Below are positions 8,677 to 14,898 of a stretch of 20,000 nt of DNA, one piece after another. The notes beneath the pieces were generated by a model. It was not told the origin of the DNA and made no database searches. It saw only the letters and a list, made by a program, of their open reading frames with translations. The DNA comes from a virus, in IMG/VR virus record IMGVR_UViG_3300028384_000042, positions 1-20,000 of that record, one strand, 5' to 3'. Every line of letters begins with the position of its first letter. Positions within the stretch are counted from its first letter, which is position 1. A program made the translations under genes and the position numbers.

Positions 8677-9104
8677 AATCTAATAAAGTCTACAAAGTAC
8701 AGGTTTTTAGGTCCTTGTATTTTTACATCTAAAAACTTGAACCCTAAGTGTTTTAGAAGTTTGAGGTGCGTTGTATTCCTAACATCTGCACAGTTGTAAA
8801 GAACTTTGTGTGGTAAAGATTCTAACCAACGTTTTGCTTCTCTAATAAATGTAATAGGATAATCTTCTATGGCAGGTGTGCATAACATCCATACACAGCC
8901 GTCATCAGACACGCCAGCAATTCCGGCAGTCTTACCGTTTGGAACGTGAAACACGACGGTATGGCCCTGTAAGGTATCTAAAAAAAGAGCGAGAGCTGGG
9001 TTGATACCCCAGCCCTCTTGTAGCTCACGCCAGTCGTCCTGGCGTAGATTCTCAGCAATGTAGGCAACTTCTTTGTACGTGGGCGGATGGATGTACTTAG
9101 ACAC
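8667..9104 (-). CDS. Internal virion protein gp13-like (GNAT-like fold candidate)
   Basis: About 145 residues from a GTG start at 9104, overlapping the end of gp12 by eight bases; T7 gp13 is 138 residues and lies in the same place. The frame can be extended to a TTG at 9149, but those extra residues lie over the conserved end of gp12, so the GTG is preferred; there is no clear ribosome binding site for either. The sequence YIHPPTYKEVAYIAENLRQDDW, GHTVVFHVPNGKTAGIAGV and LLKHLGFKFLD has the layout of GNAT-like acetyltransferase folds that many phages encode at this position. The typical acetyl-CoA loop (Q/RxxGxG/A) is not evident, so enzymatic activity is doubtful. It is likely a virion assembly factor or minor internal protein. 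Confidence 0.65.
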   Translation of the reverse strand: MSKYIHPPTYKEVAYIAENLRQDDWRELQEGWGINPALALFLDTLQGHTVVFHVPNGKTAGIAGVSDDGCVWMLCTPAIEDYPITFIREAKRWLESLPHKVLYNCADVRNTTHLKLLKHLGFKFLDVKIQGPKNLYFVDFIRLWQ

Positions 9105-12003
9105 GTTTGTAGAATTTGGTGGTGTATCTACCCTCCCAACTGAAGCCAAGCAAAGACACAGGGTACGGTGTTGTACCTTCGATCAGTATGCCTAGGTTTT
9201 CGTTGCGTTGGAAGATAGGAACGTTGTGTGTGGCAGATGCCAACATGTTTACTTTGTTGAGATTATAAAGATATGGAAGCGTGACGCTAACAACATTCTC
9301 CCAATCAGATAAACCAGTAATATCGATCTTGTAATCAACGGGGCCACTAAGTCCGGTGGAAACCTTAATGCGATGAATGATAAGGTTTGATACATCATCA
9401 TTACTGACATTATCACCAGATTGACTAAACACATAAAGCTTCGGTAGCTCCAATTTCATGTCATAGTTCAATCCCACAACAACATCCTGGCCTCTGAAGT
9501 CACCGTCTACGTCGAAGGTGTTACCGCTAAAGGTTGGTTCCAACAAGCTACCGTCAGTCGTATTAATAAGAGATAGCTTCTTACCTGTAATGGCGTTAAA
9601 CGGCAGAGTATACGTAGACTTCTCAGTCGAGCTGTCATAGGCTACAGGTGGATTGGTTGTCCATAGGTCAAGGCATACGTCCGTCTTCTCACCCGTAGGC
9701 AGAGTCAGGAAGCCTTGCTCACTAGACTGGTTCATGTCAAACGACAGTGCATACACACGTGTGTCGTCATGAACGACTGCGTAATATGTGCTGTTGTCGA
9801 AGAACTGATCCAGAACTTTGCCAGTCATCTCCCACTTGTACCATGTTTCTACAACACGGTTGTCGCCGGAGTTGAAGAACCTGTATTGATAGATAGTTTC
9901 TTTATTTTTAGTTGCCATGGAGACCATAGATAGCCCTGGCGAACAAATAAGATTATCAATAGAATCAGGAATTAGTTCTGGTACGTTTTGAGTCGTATCC
10001 CTAGACGTAGGTGGCTGGTCTGTGCTGATATTCATCAGCTCATACATGTGGGTGTACAGCGGTGTCTTAGCGATAAACACCATCGATGTGCCAAGAGACA
10101 CAGCCTCAACATCAGGATCAGCCTCAAAGCTGCTGAGCTTGTTAATCTTCGCTGTCAGCGGGCTAAGGGTGTCAGAGTCAGTGGTCAGGTAGAACTGGTC
10201 ATTCTCTCCAAACAAGACCAGACCGACGGCAGTTGGCTGCACGTAGTTCAGAAACACAGGTCTTGTGCTGGATGCAGAGATGTCAATAGGATCATCGTCT
10301 GTAGCAGTCTTAGCTGAGGTGACAAAGAAGTTAAAGAAGTCACCTGCTTTGCTTAAGATCACAGCATCGTTAGCCAACACACCGAACCTGTTGCGGAAAA
10401 AGAACATTGATTTGATCTTCTCACCAACGAAGCTAGGCAGTGGGTTGGTGTTGTTATCACCCACTTCCCTATCAGCCCAGTCAACTGGTTCGTATTTGAA
10501 CGACCCATCAGCCTGTCTGACAAGCTGGTGTGGCAGCGTAAGTTCATCCAGTTCGTACTTAATACCAGGTCCGTTAGTTTCTACCCAAGATCCAGCACCG
10601 TAGGTCTGACCATTAGAGGTCTCGAACTTGACCCACATGTCATCAATGTCGATGTCAGTGGTGTTGATGATCTTAAGTTTGTAGTCATTCTTAGCCTGAA
10701 TAGGCAGGCGTGACACGTTAGGCACACTGTCTTGGAAAGCGTAGATGCCGTCCTGTTGTGAACCACCACGCACCTCAATCTTGAATGAACTGCTACTGGT
10801 GATCGAGATGCCAGGTCCAACCTGTACAGCCGTGTAATTAGAGTCACCGTCGATTGCTGTGGCAAGCGCACTCGCAATGCTATTAGCGTCAGTCTTTGCC
10901 TGTGCATTGTTGTTGATCACTGCAGCCGCAGGCGTGCTGTGGGTGAATGTTGTGGTTGTGTTGCCGATCGTCAGCAGAACTTTGTAGTCAACGTTATAGG
11001 CAACAACATTAATGACAACAAATGCCTGGTTTGGAAGTGCATCAGTCGTCGTTGACTTCATCGCCACTTCCTTATTCTTGTTCAACACGAACGTATAATC
11101 GTTCAGTGTCAAGAACTCAATGTCGTCTTCAGTAGCGTCTTTAAGGTATGCGTCAGATGGTACCTGTGTATCTGTGATAGCACAGCTTGTTACCTCACTG
11201 TTATAGTCTGTGAGGGCTGTGGCTTCTGCAGAAACAGCGTCGTCGTAGTTATCTTTTGCTGTCTCTAGTGCAGTCGTTTTAGTTGTAAGGTCACTGGAGG
11301 AGTGTGTAGCTGCTGTCGTGAGGATAGCCTCGTACACACGGAAACCTTGACTAGCAAGATTAGGATGCTCGTCAGTAACCTCTGTACCTAGTGCGTAGTT
11401 TGTAGGAAGTGTAGAAGATCCTTGACTAATAATCGTATCGTCATTCTTAACAACATAGTTACCTGAACTGTCTTCAAGGATGCCAGATGTCAGGTATTCG
11501 TTAAGATCTCCGACAGGGTATTTGTAGTTGACCTTGAACAGACGTGAGGTCGTAGCCTTCTGACCAGCATTGACGACAGCGAACTCATCCTCTGCAGTTT
11601 TGAGAAGCTTTAGTTTTGCAGCGGTGTCAGCCACAGCAGTGTTGTATTCCAGCAACTCTGTCTGCAGGTCTGTGTAGTTACATCCAGACTGGACACCTGT
11701 GTTTGTACCCATGTCAACTTTACGTGGGCTGCCATCTAGCAGGCTCCAGACACGGAACACGTTGTCGTCATACTGTGCGACATACTTTTCCTGTGCGTCA
11801 CGTAGGATAGAGAACCACCTACCACCAGTAGATGCACCCTGCAGCTTGGCTTCATATTTACCGCCTGGACGTTTCAGCATACCCAAAGCGTAGTCCGGGA
11901 AGGTATTCACCGCGTCTTTGACTTGACCTGGAAACTTCCGATTGTCAGGTTGTTGTGATATACCTCGCAGGAGGTTAGGGATTCTTTGGGTTACAGAACT
12001 CAT
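9097..12003 (-). CDS. Tail tubular protein B, T7 gp12-like (nozzle)
   Basis: 968 residues; T7 gp12 is 794. It forms the tail nozzle below the gp11 adaptor ring, to which fibres also bind. Family features include the opening SVTQRIPNLLRGISQQPDNRK with GMLKRPGGKYEAKL, the segment FLTLNDYTFVLNKNKEVAM (about 297-315), and later IKSMFFFRNRFGVLANDAVILS and NYVQPTAVGLVLFGENDQFYL. Extra length relative to T7 includes two helical, coiled-coil-prone insertions at about 111-144 (TDLQTELLEYNTAVADTAAK and on) and 234-272 (SSDLTTKTTALETAKDNYDD and on). Start ATG 12003 overlaps the gp11 stop in an ATGA, and the end overlaps gp13, so gp11-gp12-gp13 look translationally coupled. Confidence 0.93.
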   Translation of the reverse strand: MSSVTQRIPNLLRGISQQPDNRKFPGQVKDAVNTFPDYALGMLKRPGGKYEAKLQGASTGGRWFSILRDAQEKYVAQYDDNVFRVWSLLDGSPRKVDMGTNTGVQSGCNYTDLQTELLEYNTAVADTAAKLKLLKTAEDEFAVVNAGQKATTSRLFKVNYKYPVGDLNEYLTSGILEDSSGNYVVKNDDTIISQGSSTLPTNYALGTEVTDEHPNLASQGFRVYEAILTTAATHSSSDLTTKTTALETAKDNYDDAVSAEATALTDYNSEVTSCAITDTQVPSDAYLKDATEDDIEFLTLNDYTFVLNKNKEVAMKSTTTDALPNQAFVVINVVAYNVDYKVLLTIGNTTTTFTHSTPAAAVINNNAQAKTDANSIASALATAIDGDSNYTAVQVGPGISITSSSSFKIEVRGGSQQDGIYAFQDSVPNVSRLPIQAKNDYKLKIINTTDIDIDDMWVKFETSNGQTYGAGSWVETNGPGIKYELDELTLPHQLVRQADGSFKYEPVDWADREVGDNNTNPLPSFVGEKIKSMFFFRNRFGVLANDAVILSKAGDFFNFFVTSAKTATDDDPIDISASSTRPVFLNYVQPTAVGLVLFGENDQFYLTTDSDTLSPLTAKINKLSSFEADPDVEAVSLGTSMVFIAKTPLYTHMYELMNISTDQPPTSRDTTQNVPELIPDSIDNLICSPGLSMVSMATKNKETIYQYRFFNSGDNRVVETWYKWEMTGKVLDQFFDNSTYYAVVHDDTRVYALSFDMNQSSEQGFLTLPTGEKTDVCLDLWTTNPPVAYDSSTEKSTYTLPFNAITGKKLSLINTTDGSLLEPTFSGNTFDVDGDFRGQDVVVGLNYDMKLELPKLYVFSQSGDNVSNDDVSNLIIHRIKVSTGLSGPVDYKIDITGLSDWENVVSVTLPYLYNLNKVNMLASATHNVPIFQRNENLGILIEGTTPYPVSLLGFSWEGRYTTKFYKRV

Positions 12004-12617
12004 CGTTTCAGTGCGTTAAAAGGCTGATAGCTTTGATAGAAACTATCCCCATCTCTGAAACCAAAGAAGGAGATGTCACCTTGATTGAGGTCATACTCCA
12101 GTGCAGCAGCACGGGTCATGACTTCCTGCTCTTGCAAAAGGGTGTTGATCTCCTGGTCACCAACCATCTTCACAGCACACATACGTGCAGCACGTGCGGT
12201 GATGTAGTTCTGGATAGCAGCAGGGACGTCAGGGAAGTCAAAGAAGTATGTGATGTCTACGTGGATATTTTTGTCGAACGTGTATTTGTGATGTAGTCGG
12301 TCATACAGTTTTACACCACGCTTGACGACATCAAACTCCCCATGGTGGTGGTGTTGGTTGATGTCGATCTGCAGTGCATTCTGCGGGTACTTGATTTCTT
12401 TGGTGATGCTGTCAGGAGTCAGTTCAATGTTGCGTTCGACGTTGAACATCCAACCTTCTGACTGACATTGCTTGCTGACCTCGCGGAGGGTGTTGACCAC
12501 GATAGCAACTTCGGGGTTCTGGAGATCCAGAGTGGTGACAGGAGCCTGTCCCACCGAGCTAAGTATTTGATTTACAGCATCCAGTTCGGTGGACACAGCA
12601 TAAGTAGGAAAGGCCAT
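12000..12617 (-). CDS. Tail tubular protein A, T7 gp11-like (portal-nozzle adaptor)
   Basis: 205 residues; T7 gp11 is 196. It forms the ring between portal and nozzle. The opening STELDAVNQILSSVGQAPVTTLDLQNPEV and CQSEGWMFNVERNIELTPD are typical of the family, as is the C-terminal YITARAARMCAVKMVGD. A natural run of four histidines lies at residues 89-92 (NQHHHHGEF). The start codon ATG 12617 lies only about ten bases after the U-run of the capsid terminator, and no Shine-Dalgarno sequence is seen in front of it. Expression therefore depends on terminator read-through or on an unrecognised promoter. Coupled to gp12 by an ATGA overlap. Confidence 0.93.
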   Translation of the reverse strand: MAFPTYAVSTELDAVNQILSSVGQAPVTTLDLQNPEVAIVVNTLREVSKQCQSEGWMFNVERNIELTPDSITKEIKYPQNALQIDINQHHHHGEFDVVKRGVKLYDRLHHKYTFDKNIHVDITYFFDFPDVPAAIQNYITARAARMCAVKMVGDQEINTLLQEQEVMTRAAALEYDLNQGDISFFGFRDGDSFYQSYQPFNALKR

Positions 12618-12623
12618 ATCGTA

Positions 12624-12654
12624 AATAAAAAAAAGGGACCCCGAAGGATCCCTT
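12624..12654 (-). terminator. Intrinsic terminator after the major capsid gene
   Basis: In the minus-strand RNA, nine bases 12654-12646 pair with 12641-12633 around the loop UUCG. A G-U wobble occurs at pair 48/39; on the plus strand the same pair is a C-A mismatch, so the signal is directional. An eight-base U-run follows (12634-12627). It sits directly after the capsid stop (12668), the position of the T7 main late terminator T-phi. Confidence 0.88.
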
Positions 12655-12667
12655 GGTAAACAAATGA

Positions 12668-13624
12668 TCAGAATGCGGCAGGCTTGGTAGCGGTACCAGC
12701 AAACAGTTCCACGCAGGCAGCGGGGTTCAGGTAGTCTGCGCCCATGGCGAGACGGCCCAGAATCACATCACCTTGGTAGATCACGGAGACGTCACCGCTG
12801 GTGACTTGGACCTGAGGTCCGATAGCTTCCACGCAGCCAGCACCTTCACGCTGGAAGATGATGCCGCAGGAGTTAGCGAACTCAGTTTCTTCACCGTACT
12901 CGTTGTTGATGCCGGTAACATCGGCAGCAGCATCTTCAATGGCAGGAGACACGAACGAACCGGTGTTACCAGGATCGGTAACGCCAGGGTTAGTGGCAGA
13001 GCCAGTACCGAACTTGGTACCGTACTGAGAGAAGAACGGAATGTTCATGGACTTGAAGATCTTGATGCCAGCGATCTCGACGACACCTTGACCACGCTGA
13101 CGTGCAGTACCCTGCTCGTCGCGGTTGATCAGACCAGAGTCACCAACCTTTTGGATCAGTTCATAGTACTGACGGGGGTTGAGGACACCGACGCGACCTT
13201 CAGTGCTAACACCCTTTTCATCGAGTGCAGCCGCGGCGTCATAGAATGCTGACACGAGATTGTCAGAGTCGTAAGCGTCAGAGGCGTTAGTGGTAGAACC
13301 CACACGCACCTGAGTACCACCGGGCTCAACGAAGTTGGACTTGGTGATAGGAGATGCAGCACGTGCACCACGAGTGATAGCACGGAAGATCAGACGGTCA
13401 TATTTTTCTGCGAGTGCATATCCGATCTTCTTAGAGATTTCGGAACGCAGATCGTAGTGAGCAAGAGTCTCATCCAGGTCATAGACGAAGGCGCTGGAAA
13501 TCAGCAGGTCGTCAACGGTGATGGTCTTCTCAGCCACCGGCGGCGCACCGTCGGAGTTACCGAGGATTGCGTTGCCAGGGGTATGGTACTCAGCCGTGGT
13601 ACGACCGGTGTAGATGAACTGCAT
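12668..13624 (-). CDS. Major capsid protein, T7 gp10-like (main part; N-terminal block missing)
   Basis: 318 residues from an internal Met. In-frame family similarity extends upstream to about 13655 (TKRTLTNGKSMQF), which matches the T7 gp10 segment MVRSISSGKSAQF. Further family blocks are GRTTAEYHTPG, KTITVDDLLISSAFVYDLDE, HYDLRSEISKKIGYALAEKYD and the C-terminal GRLAMGADYLNPAA. T7 gp10A is 345 residues. It forms the icosahedral shell (HK97 fold). The expected upstream stretch, which in T7 reads LALFLKVFGGEVLTAF, is absent from the DNA between here and the start codon at 13707, which is in another frame. An intact capsid gene is essential, so the break probably does not reflect a working virus. 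A strong terminator follows the stop. Confidence 0.9.
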   Translation of the reverse strand: MQFIYTGRTTAEYHTPGNAILGNSDGAPPVAEKTITVDDLLISSAFVYDLDETLAHYDLRSEISKKIGYALAEKYDRLIFRAITRGARAASPITKSNFVEPGGTQVRVGSTTNASDAYDSDNLVSAFYDAAAALDEKGVSTEGRVGVLNPRQYYELIQKVGDSGLINRDEQGTARQRGQGVVEIAGIKIFKSMNIPFFSQYGTKFGTGSATNPGVTDPGNTGSFVSPAIEDAAADVTGINNEYGEETEFANSCGIIFQREGAGCVEAIGPQVQVTSGDVSVIYQGDVILGRLAMGADYLNPAACVELFAGTATKPAAF

Positions 13625-13654
13625 AGACTTACCGTTGGTAAGCGTACGCTTGGT

Positions 13655-13707
13655 TCTGCACCAGGCCGTGTAAGGCTCGTGGTCAGATCAGTTGATTGAT
13701 GTGCCAT
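13655..13707 (-). pseudogene. Major capsid protein, N-terminal fragment (frame-disrupted from the main part)
   Basis: ATG 13707 opens MAHQSTDLTTSLTRPGA, which looks like a capsid N-terminus of the cyanophage type and lies in the right place. The frame then leaves the capsid sequence near 13655 and continues as an unrelated 68-residue ORF to 13501. The main capsid frame is blocked upstream by a TGA within 20 bases of this ATG, so no simple alternative start restores it. Around 30-40 residues appear to be lost between the two parts. No Shine-Dalgarno sequence is visible before the ATG. Confidence 0.6.
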
Positions 13708-13867
13708 TTTTAAGGAGTAAAGTTAATAAAGACTTCTCCCAAACGTTTGGAAATTTTTGTTGCAAATTTTTGTGGTCTATCCCACCGTCCAGACGGCTAA
13801 TGGGTATCCGCGTACGGGCCAGAAGCCAATGCAAGGGAGGTCCGACTCTGAGGTGCCTCCCAAGCTA
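13708..13867 (-). promoter_or_regulatory. Non-coding leader of the capsid gene with repeats and inverted repeats
   Basis: About 160 bases without a convincing gene. In minus-strand order there is an inverted repeat GGGAGG/CCTCCC (13861-13856 with 13840-13835), a second one CCGTC/GACGG (13796-13785), two direct copies of ACAAAAATTT (13773-13764 and 13760-13751), and a perfect 12-base palindrome CCAAACGTTTGG (13750-13739). A late phage promoter would be expected here, as T7 has one before gene 10. I cannot match a known promoter: the segment ATTGGCTTCTGGCCCGTA (about 13831-13814) shares only its two ends with the Syn5 promoter ATTGGGCACCCGTAA. Structure and promoter role are inferred. Confidence 0.4.
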
Positions 13868-14017
13868 TTACAGAAGACCTTTAAGGCACTTCTTTTGTTT
13901 ACGACACTGCGCCTTTTTTGTACCGCACTTGCCGCACCTTTTGAATACCCCTTGTTTGCCTGATTGAGGGCTATAAGGTACAGGTGTAGCCTTTGCTAAA
14001 GAAGACTGGTGACTCAT
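13868..14017 (-). CDS. Small basic Cys-rich protein (49 aa), hypothetical
   Basis: Unrecognised. From ATG 14017 the product is 49 residues, with an N-terminal Ser/Pro/Ala part and a C-terminal half rich in Lys. Four cysteines are spaced CGKC, six residues, C, five residues, C, a possible zinc-binding knuckle. An upstream GTG (14059) in the same frame gives 63 residues, but the AGGAG before it is only three bases away and overlaps a hairpin, so the ATG is preferred although it has no ribosome binding site. It lies between the DUF4278-like ORF and the capsid leader. Coding status is uncertain. Confidence 0.45.
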   Translation of the reverse strand: MSHQSSLAKATPVPYSPQSGKQGVFKRCGKCGTKKAQCRKQKKCLKGLL

Positions 14018-14040
14018 AATGTATTTGATAATTTGTAGGC

Positions 14041-14063
14041 GTGGGCGCTTTCCGAACACCCAC
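14041..14063 (-). other. Hairpin between the DUF4278-like ORF and the Cys-rich ORF
   Basis: In minus-strand RNA GUGGGUG (14063-14057) pairs with CGCCCAC (14047-14041) around a nine-base loop UUCGGAAAG, with one G-U pair. No U-run follows, so it is not a standard terminator. It might be an RNA-processing site or control translation of the next ORF. The adjacent AGGAG (14068-14064) lies just before the stem. Confidence 0.4.
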
Positions 14064-14112
14064 TCCTTAAACCGTTCCTTAGGGCTTTACAATTTTGGAA
14101 AGCTCTGTTTAT

Positions 14113-14226
14113 TTAATTTTTAATTGTGCGCTTGACAATGTAGGCAACGCCGCGATACTTCAAGACAATTTCTTTTTGCTTGGCTTGCTGTTCGCGGACA
14201 CGTTGGCGCACTTCGATTTGAGACAT
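14113..14226 (-). CDS. Tiny DUF4278-like protein (37 aa)
   Basis: ATG 14226 is preceded by GGAG six bases upstream, a good ribosome binding site. The product is MSQIEVRQRVREQQAKQKE followed by IVLKYRGVAYIVKRTIKN and a stop. The KYRGVAY core is characteristic of DUF4278, a short family seen in cyanobacteria and their phages; its function is unknown. The N-terminal half is a charged helix. About 77 bases upstream (14227-14303) hold no gene, only a G-rich leader with GGGGGG. It supports a cyanobacterial host. Its proximity to the capsid gene suggests late expression. Confidence 0.7.
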   Translation of the reverse strand: MSQIEVRQRVREQQAKQKEIVLKYRGVAYIVKRTIKN

Positions 14227-14303
14227 GAGAAACTCCAAAAACCTTACCCCCCGTTCCATGAGTAAGATGCCTGCGTCCCGAAGGATGAACGTACGGCTGG
14301 AGT

Positions 14304-14381
14304 CTATTTCTTTTTTGCAGTCTTGGCAGAACGTCGGAAGTTAGCGGCAGTGGGCGCACCCTTGCTGCCAGGCTTCCTCAT
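14304..14381 (-). CDS. Tiny basic peptide (25 aa), hypothetical
   Basis: ATG 14381 has a GGAG six bases upstream (GTGGAGAAAAAATG), and the product is MRKPGSKGAPTAANFRRSAK with a TAKKK tail. It is strongly basic with no acidic residue. An alternative 24-residue ORF starts at ATG 14415, two bases after the DUF6321-like stop, and ends at 14341 in another frame. Both have possible ribosome binding sites, but only this one shares the basic composition of its neighbours. Unrecognised function; coding status moderate to low. Confidence 0.45.
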   Translation of the reverse strand: MRKPGSKGAPTAANFRRSAKTAKKK

Positions 14382-14417
14382 TTTTTCTCCACTGCCAGCG
14401 GCATTTTGCAGGCATGA

Positions 14418-14678
14418 TTAACACTTCCATTTGCGTAGTGCAAGAGCCTTCCGTGTAGGACGACCCTTGCTGTCTTTCATTGGTCCTTTCACACCAGACA
14501 TACGGGCACAGAAAGAACGCTTGCGTGGTCCGCCTTCAGGCTGTGGTGCCTTCAGGTTAGACCCTGTAGCTCTGTTGTATTTACGACGACCGGCAGCAGT
14601 CAAGCCACCGGACCGTGATTTGTGTGTACCGATCTTTAGACTGACAGAACGGGTACTACTTTTTGTAGCCTTTGCCAC
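14418..14678 (-). CDS. DUF6321-like basic protein (86 aa)
   Basis: Starts GTG 14678 with GGAGG eight bases upstream, so the non-ATG start is well supported. The product has the layout SGGLTAAGRRKYNRATGSNL, PRKRSFCARMSGVKGPMKD and GRPTRKALALRKWKC, which I recognise as the DUF6321 family found widely in phages. The pattern ends in a conserved Trp-Lys-Cys. It is very basic and probably binds nucleic acid or a virion surface; no function is established to my knowledge. The start lies inside the preceding 20-residue ORF (23-base overlap). The gene lies between scaffold and capsid, where late structural genes are expected. Confidence 0.8.
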   Translation of the reverse strand: MAKATKSSTRSVSLKIGTHKSRSGGLTAAGRRKYNRATGSNLKAPQPEGGPRKRSFCARMSGVKGPMKDSKGRPTRKALALRKWKC

Positions 14679-14718
14679 CTTTCTTGCCTCCGCAAGAGCC
14701 TTTACCTTTGTGTGCCAT
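14656..14718 (-). CDS. Tiny Gly/Lys-rich peptide (20 aa), hypothetical
   Basis: ATG 14718 overlaps the stop of the preceding ORF in TGATG, so termination-reinitiation is likely. The product is MAHKGKGSCGGKKGGKGYKK: seven Gly, eight Lys/His, one Cys. It resembles the short Gly-Lys peptides that appear beside DUF6321-like genes in phage late regions, but I cannot name a family. The real DUF6321-like start lies 23 bases inside it. Size makes the coding call tentative, although the overlap and composition favour it. Confidence 0.5.
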   Translation of the reverse strand: MAHKGKGSCGGKKGGKGYKK

Positions 14719-14897
14719 CACTTCATCCTGCGGCTACGCAGCCGTTTGAAGTCAGCAGCATCAATCTTATTTGGATTGCCAGCTTGACGTGCAATCTTTT
14801 TTTGTCCGGCGGTCAGCCGCTTAGCAGGTTTTGCAGTGGTGGTCTTCTTTTTTGGACGGCCAACTTGTTTGCCGTATGTTCCAGGTCCGTAAGGCAT
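14718..14897 (-). CDS. Small basic protein with AT-hook-like motif (59 aa)
   Basis: ATG 14897 follows the scaffold stop (14899-14901) after one base, so it is coupled to scaffold translation. The product starts MPYGPGTYGKQVGRPKKKTT and continues with AKPAKRLTAGQKKIARQAG and a DFKRLRSRRMK end. About a third of residues are Lys or Arg. VGRPKKK has the G-R-P core with flanking basics typical of AT-hooks, which contact the minor groove of A/T-rich DNA. The opening MPYG..YG is one I associate with small phage proteins of unknown role. It may help DNA packing or bind the capsid interior, but this is inference. Confidence 0.65.
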   Translation of the reverse strand: MPYGPGTYGKQVGRPKKKTTTAKPAKRLTAGQKKIARQAGNPNKIDAADFKRLRSRRMK

Positions 14898-14898
14898 G

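Noticed and set aside
9105-9149. TTG-initiated extension of the gp13-like protein
   Set aside because: The extra 15 codons lie within the conserved end of gp12 and no ribosome binding site supports the TTG.
12668-13707. Programmed frameshift in the capsid gene, as for T7 gp10A/10B
   Set aside because: The T7 shift is near the C-terminus and adds an extension. Here the break is near the N-terminus and a conserved block is missing.
13757-13963. Plus-strand 68-residue ORF in the capsid leader
   Set aside because: It overlaps the repeats and the Cys-rich ORF, has no ribosome binding site, and would be the only plus-strand gene in the window.
13810-14295. Shared CCGTACG heptamer in the capsid leader and before the DUF4278-like ORF as a late promoter
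   Set aside because: The core CGTACG is a palindrome that also occurs inside the gp16 gene (near 4098), and flanking bases do not agree.
14341-14415. 24-residue ORF starting MPAKCRWQW after the DUF6321-like gene
   Set aside because: It overlaps the 25-residue basic ORF in another frame and has a composition unlike the neighbours; it cannot be excluded.
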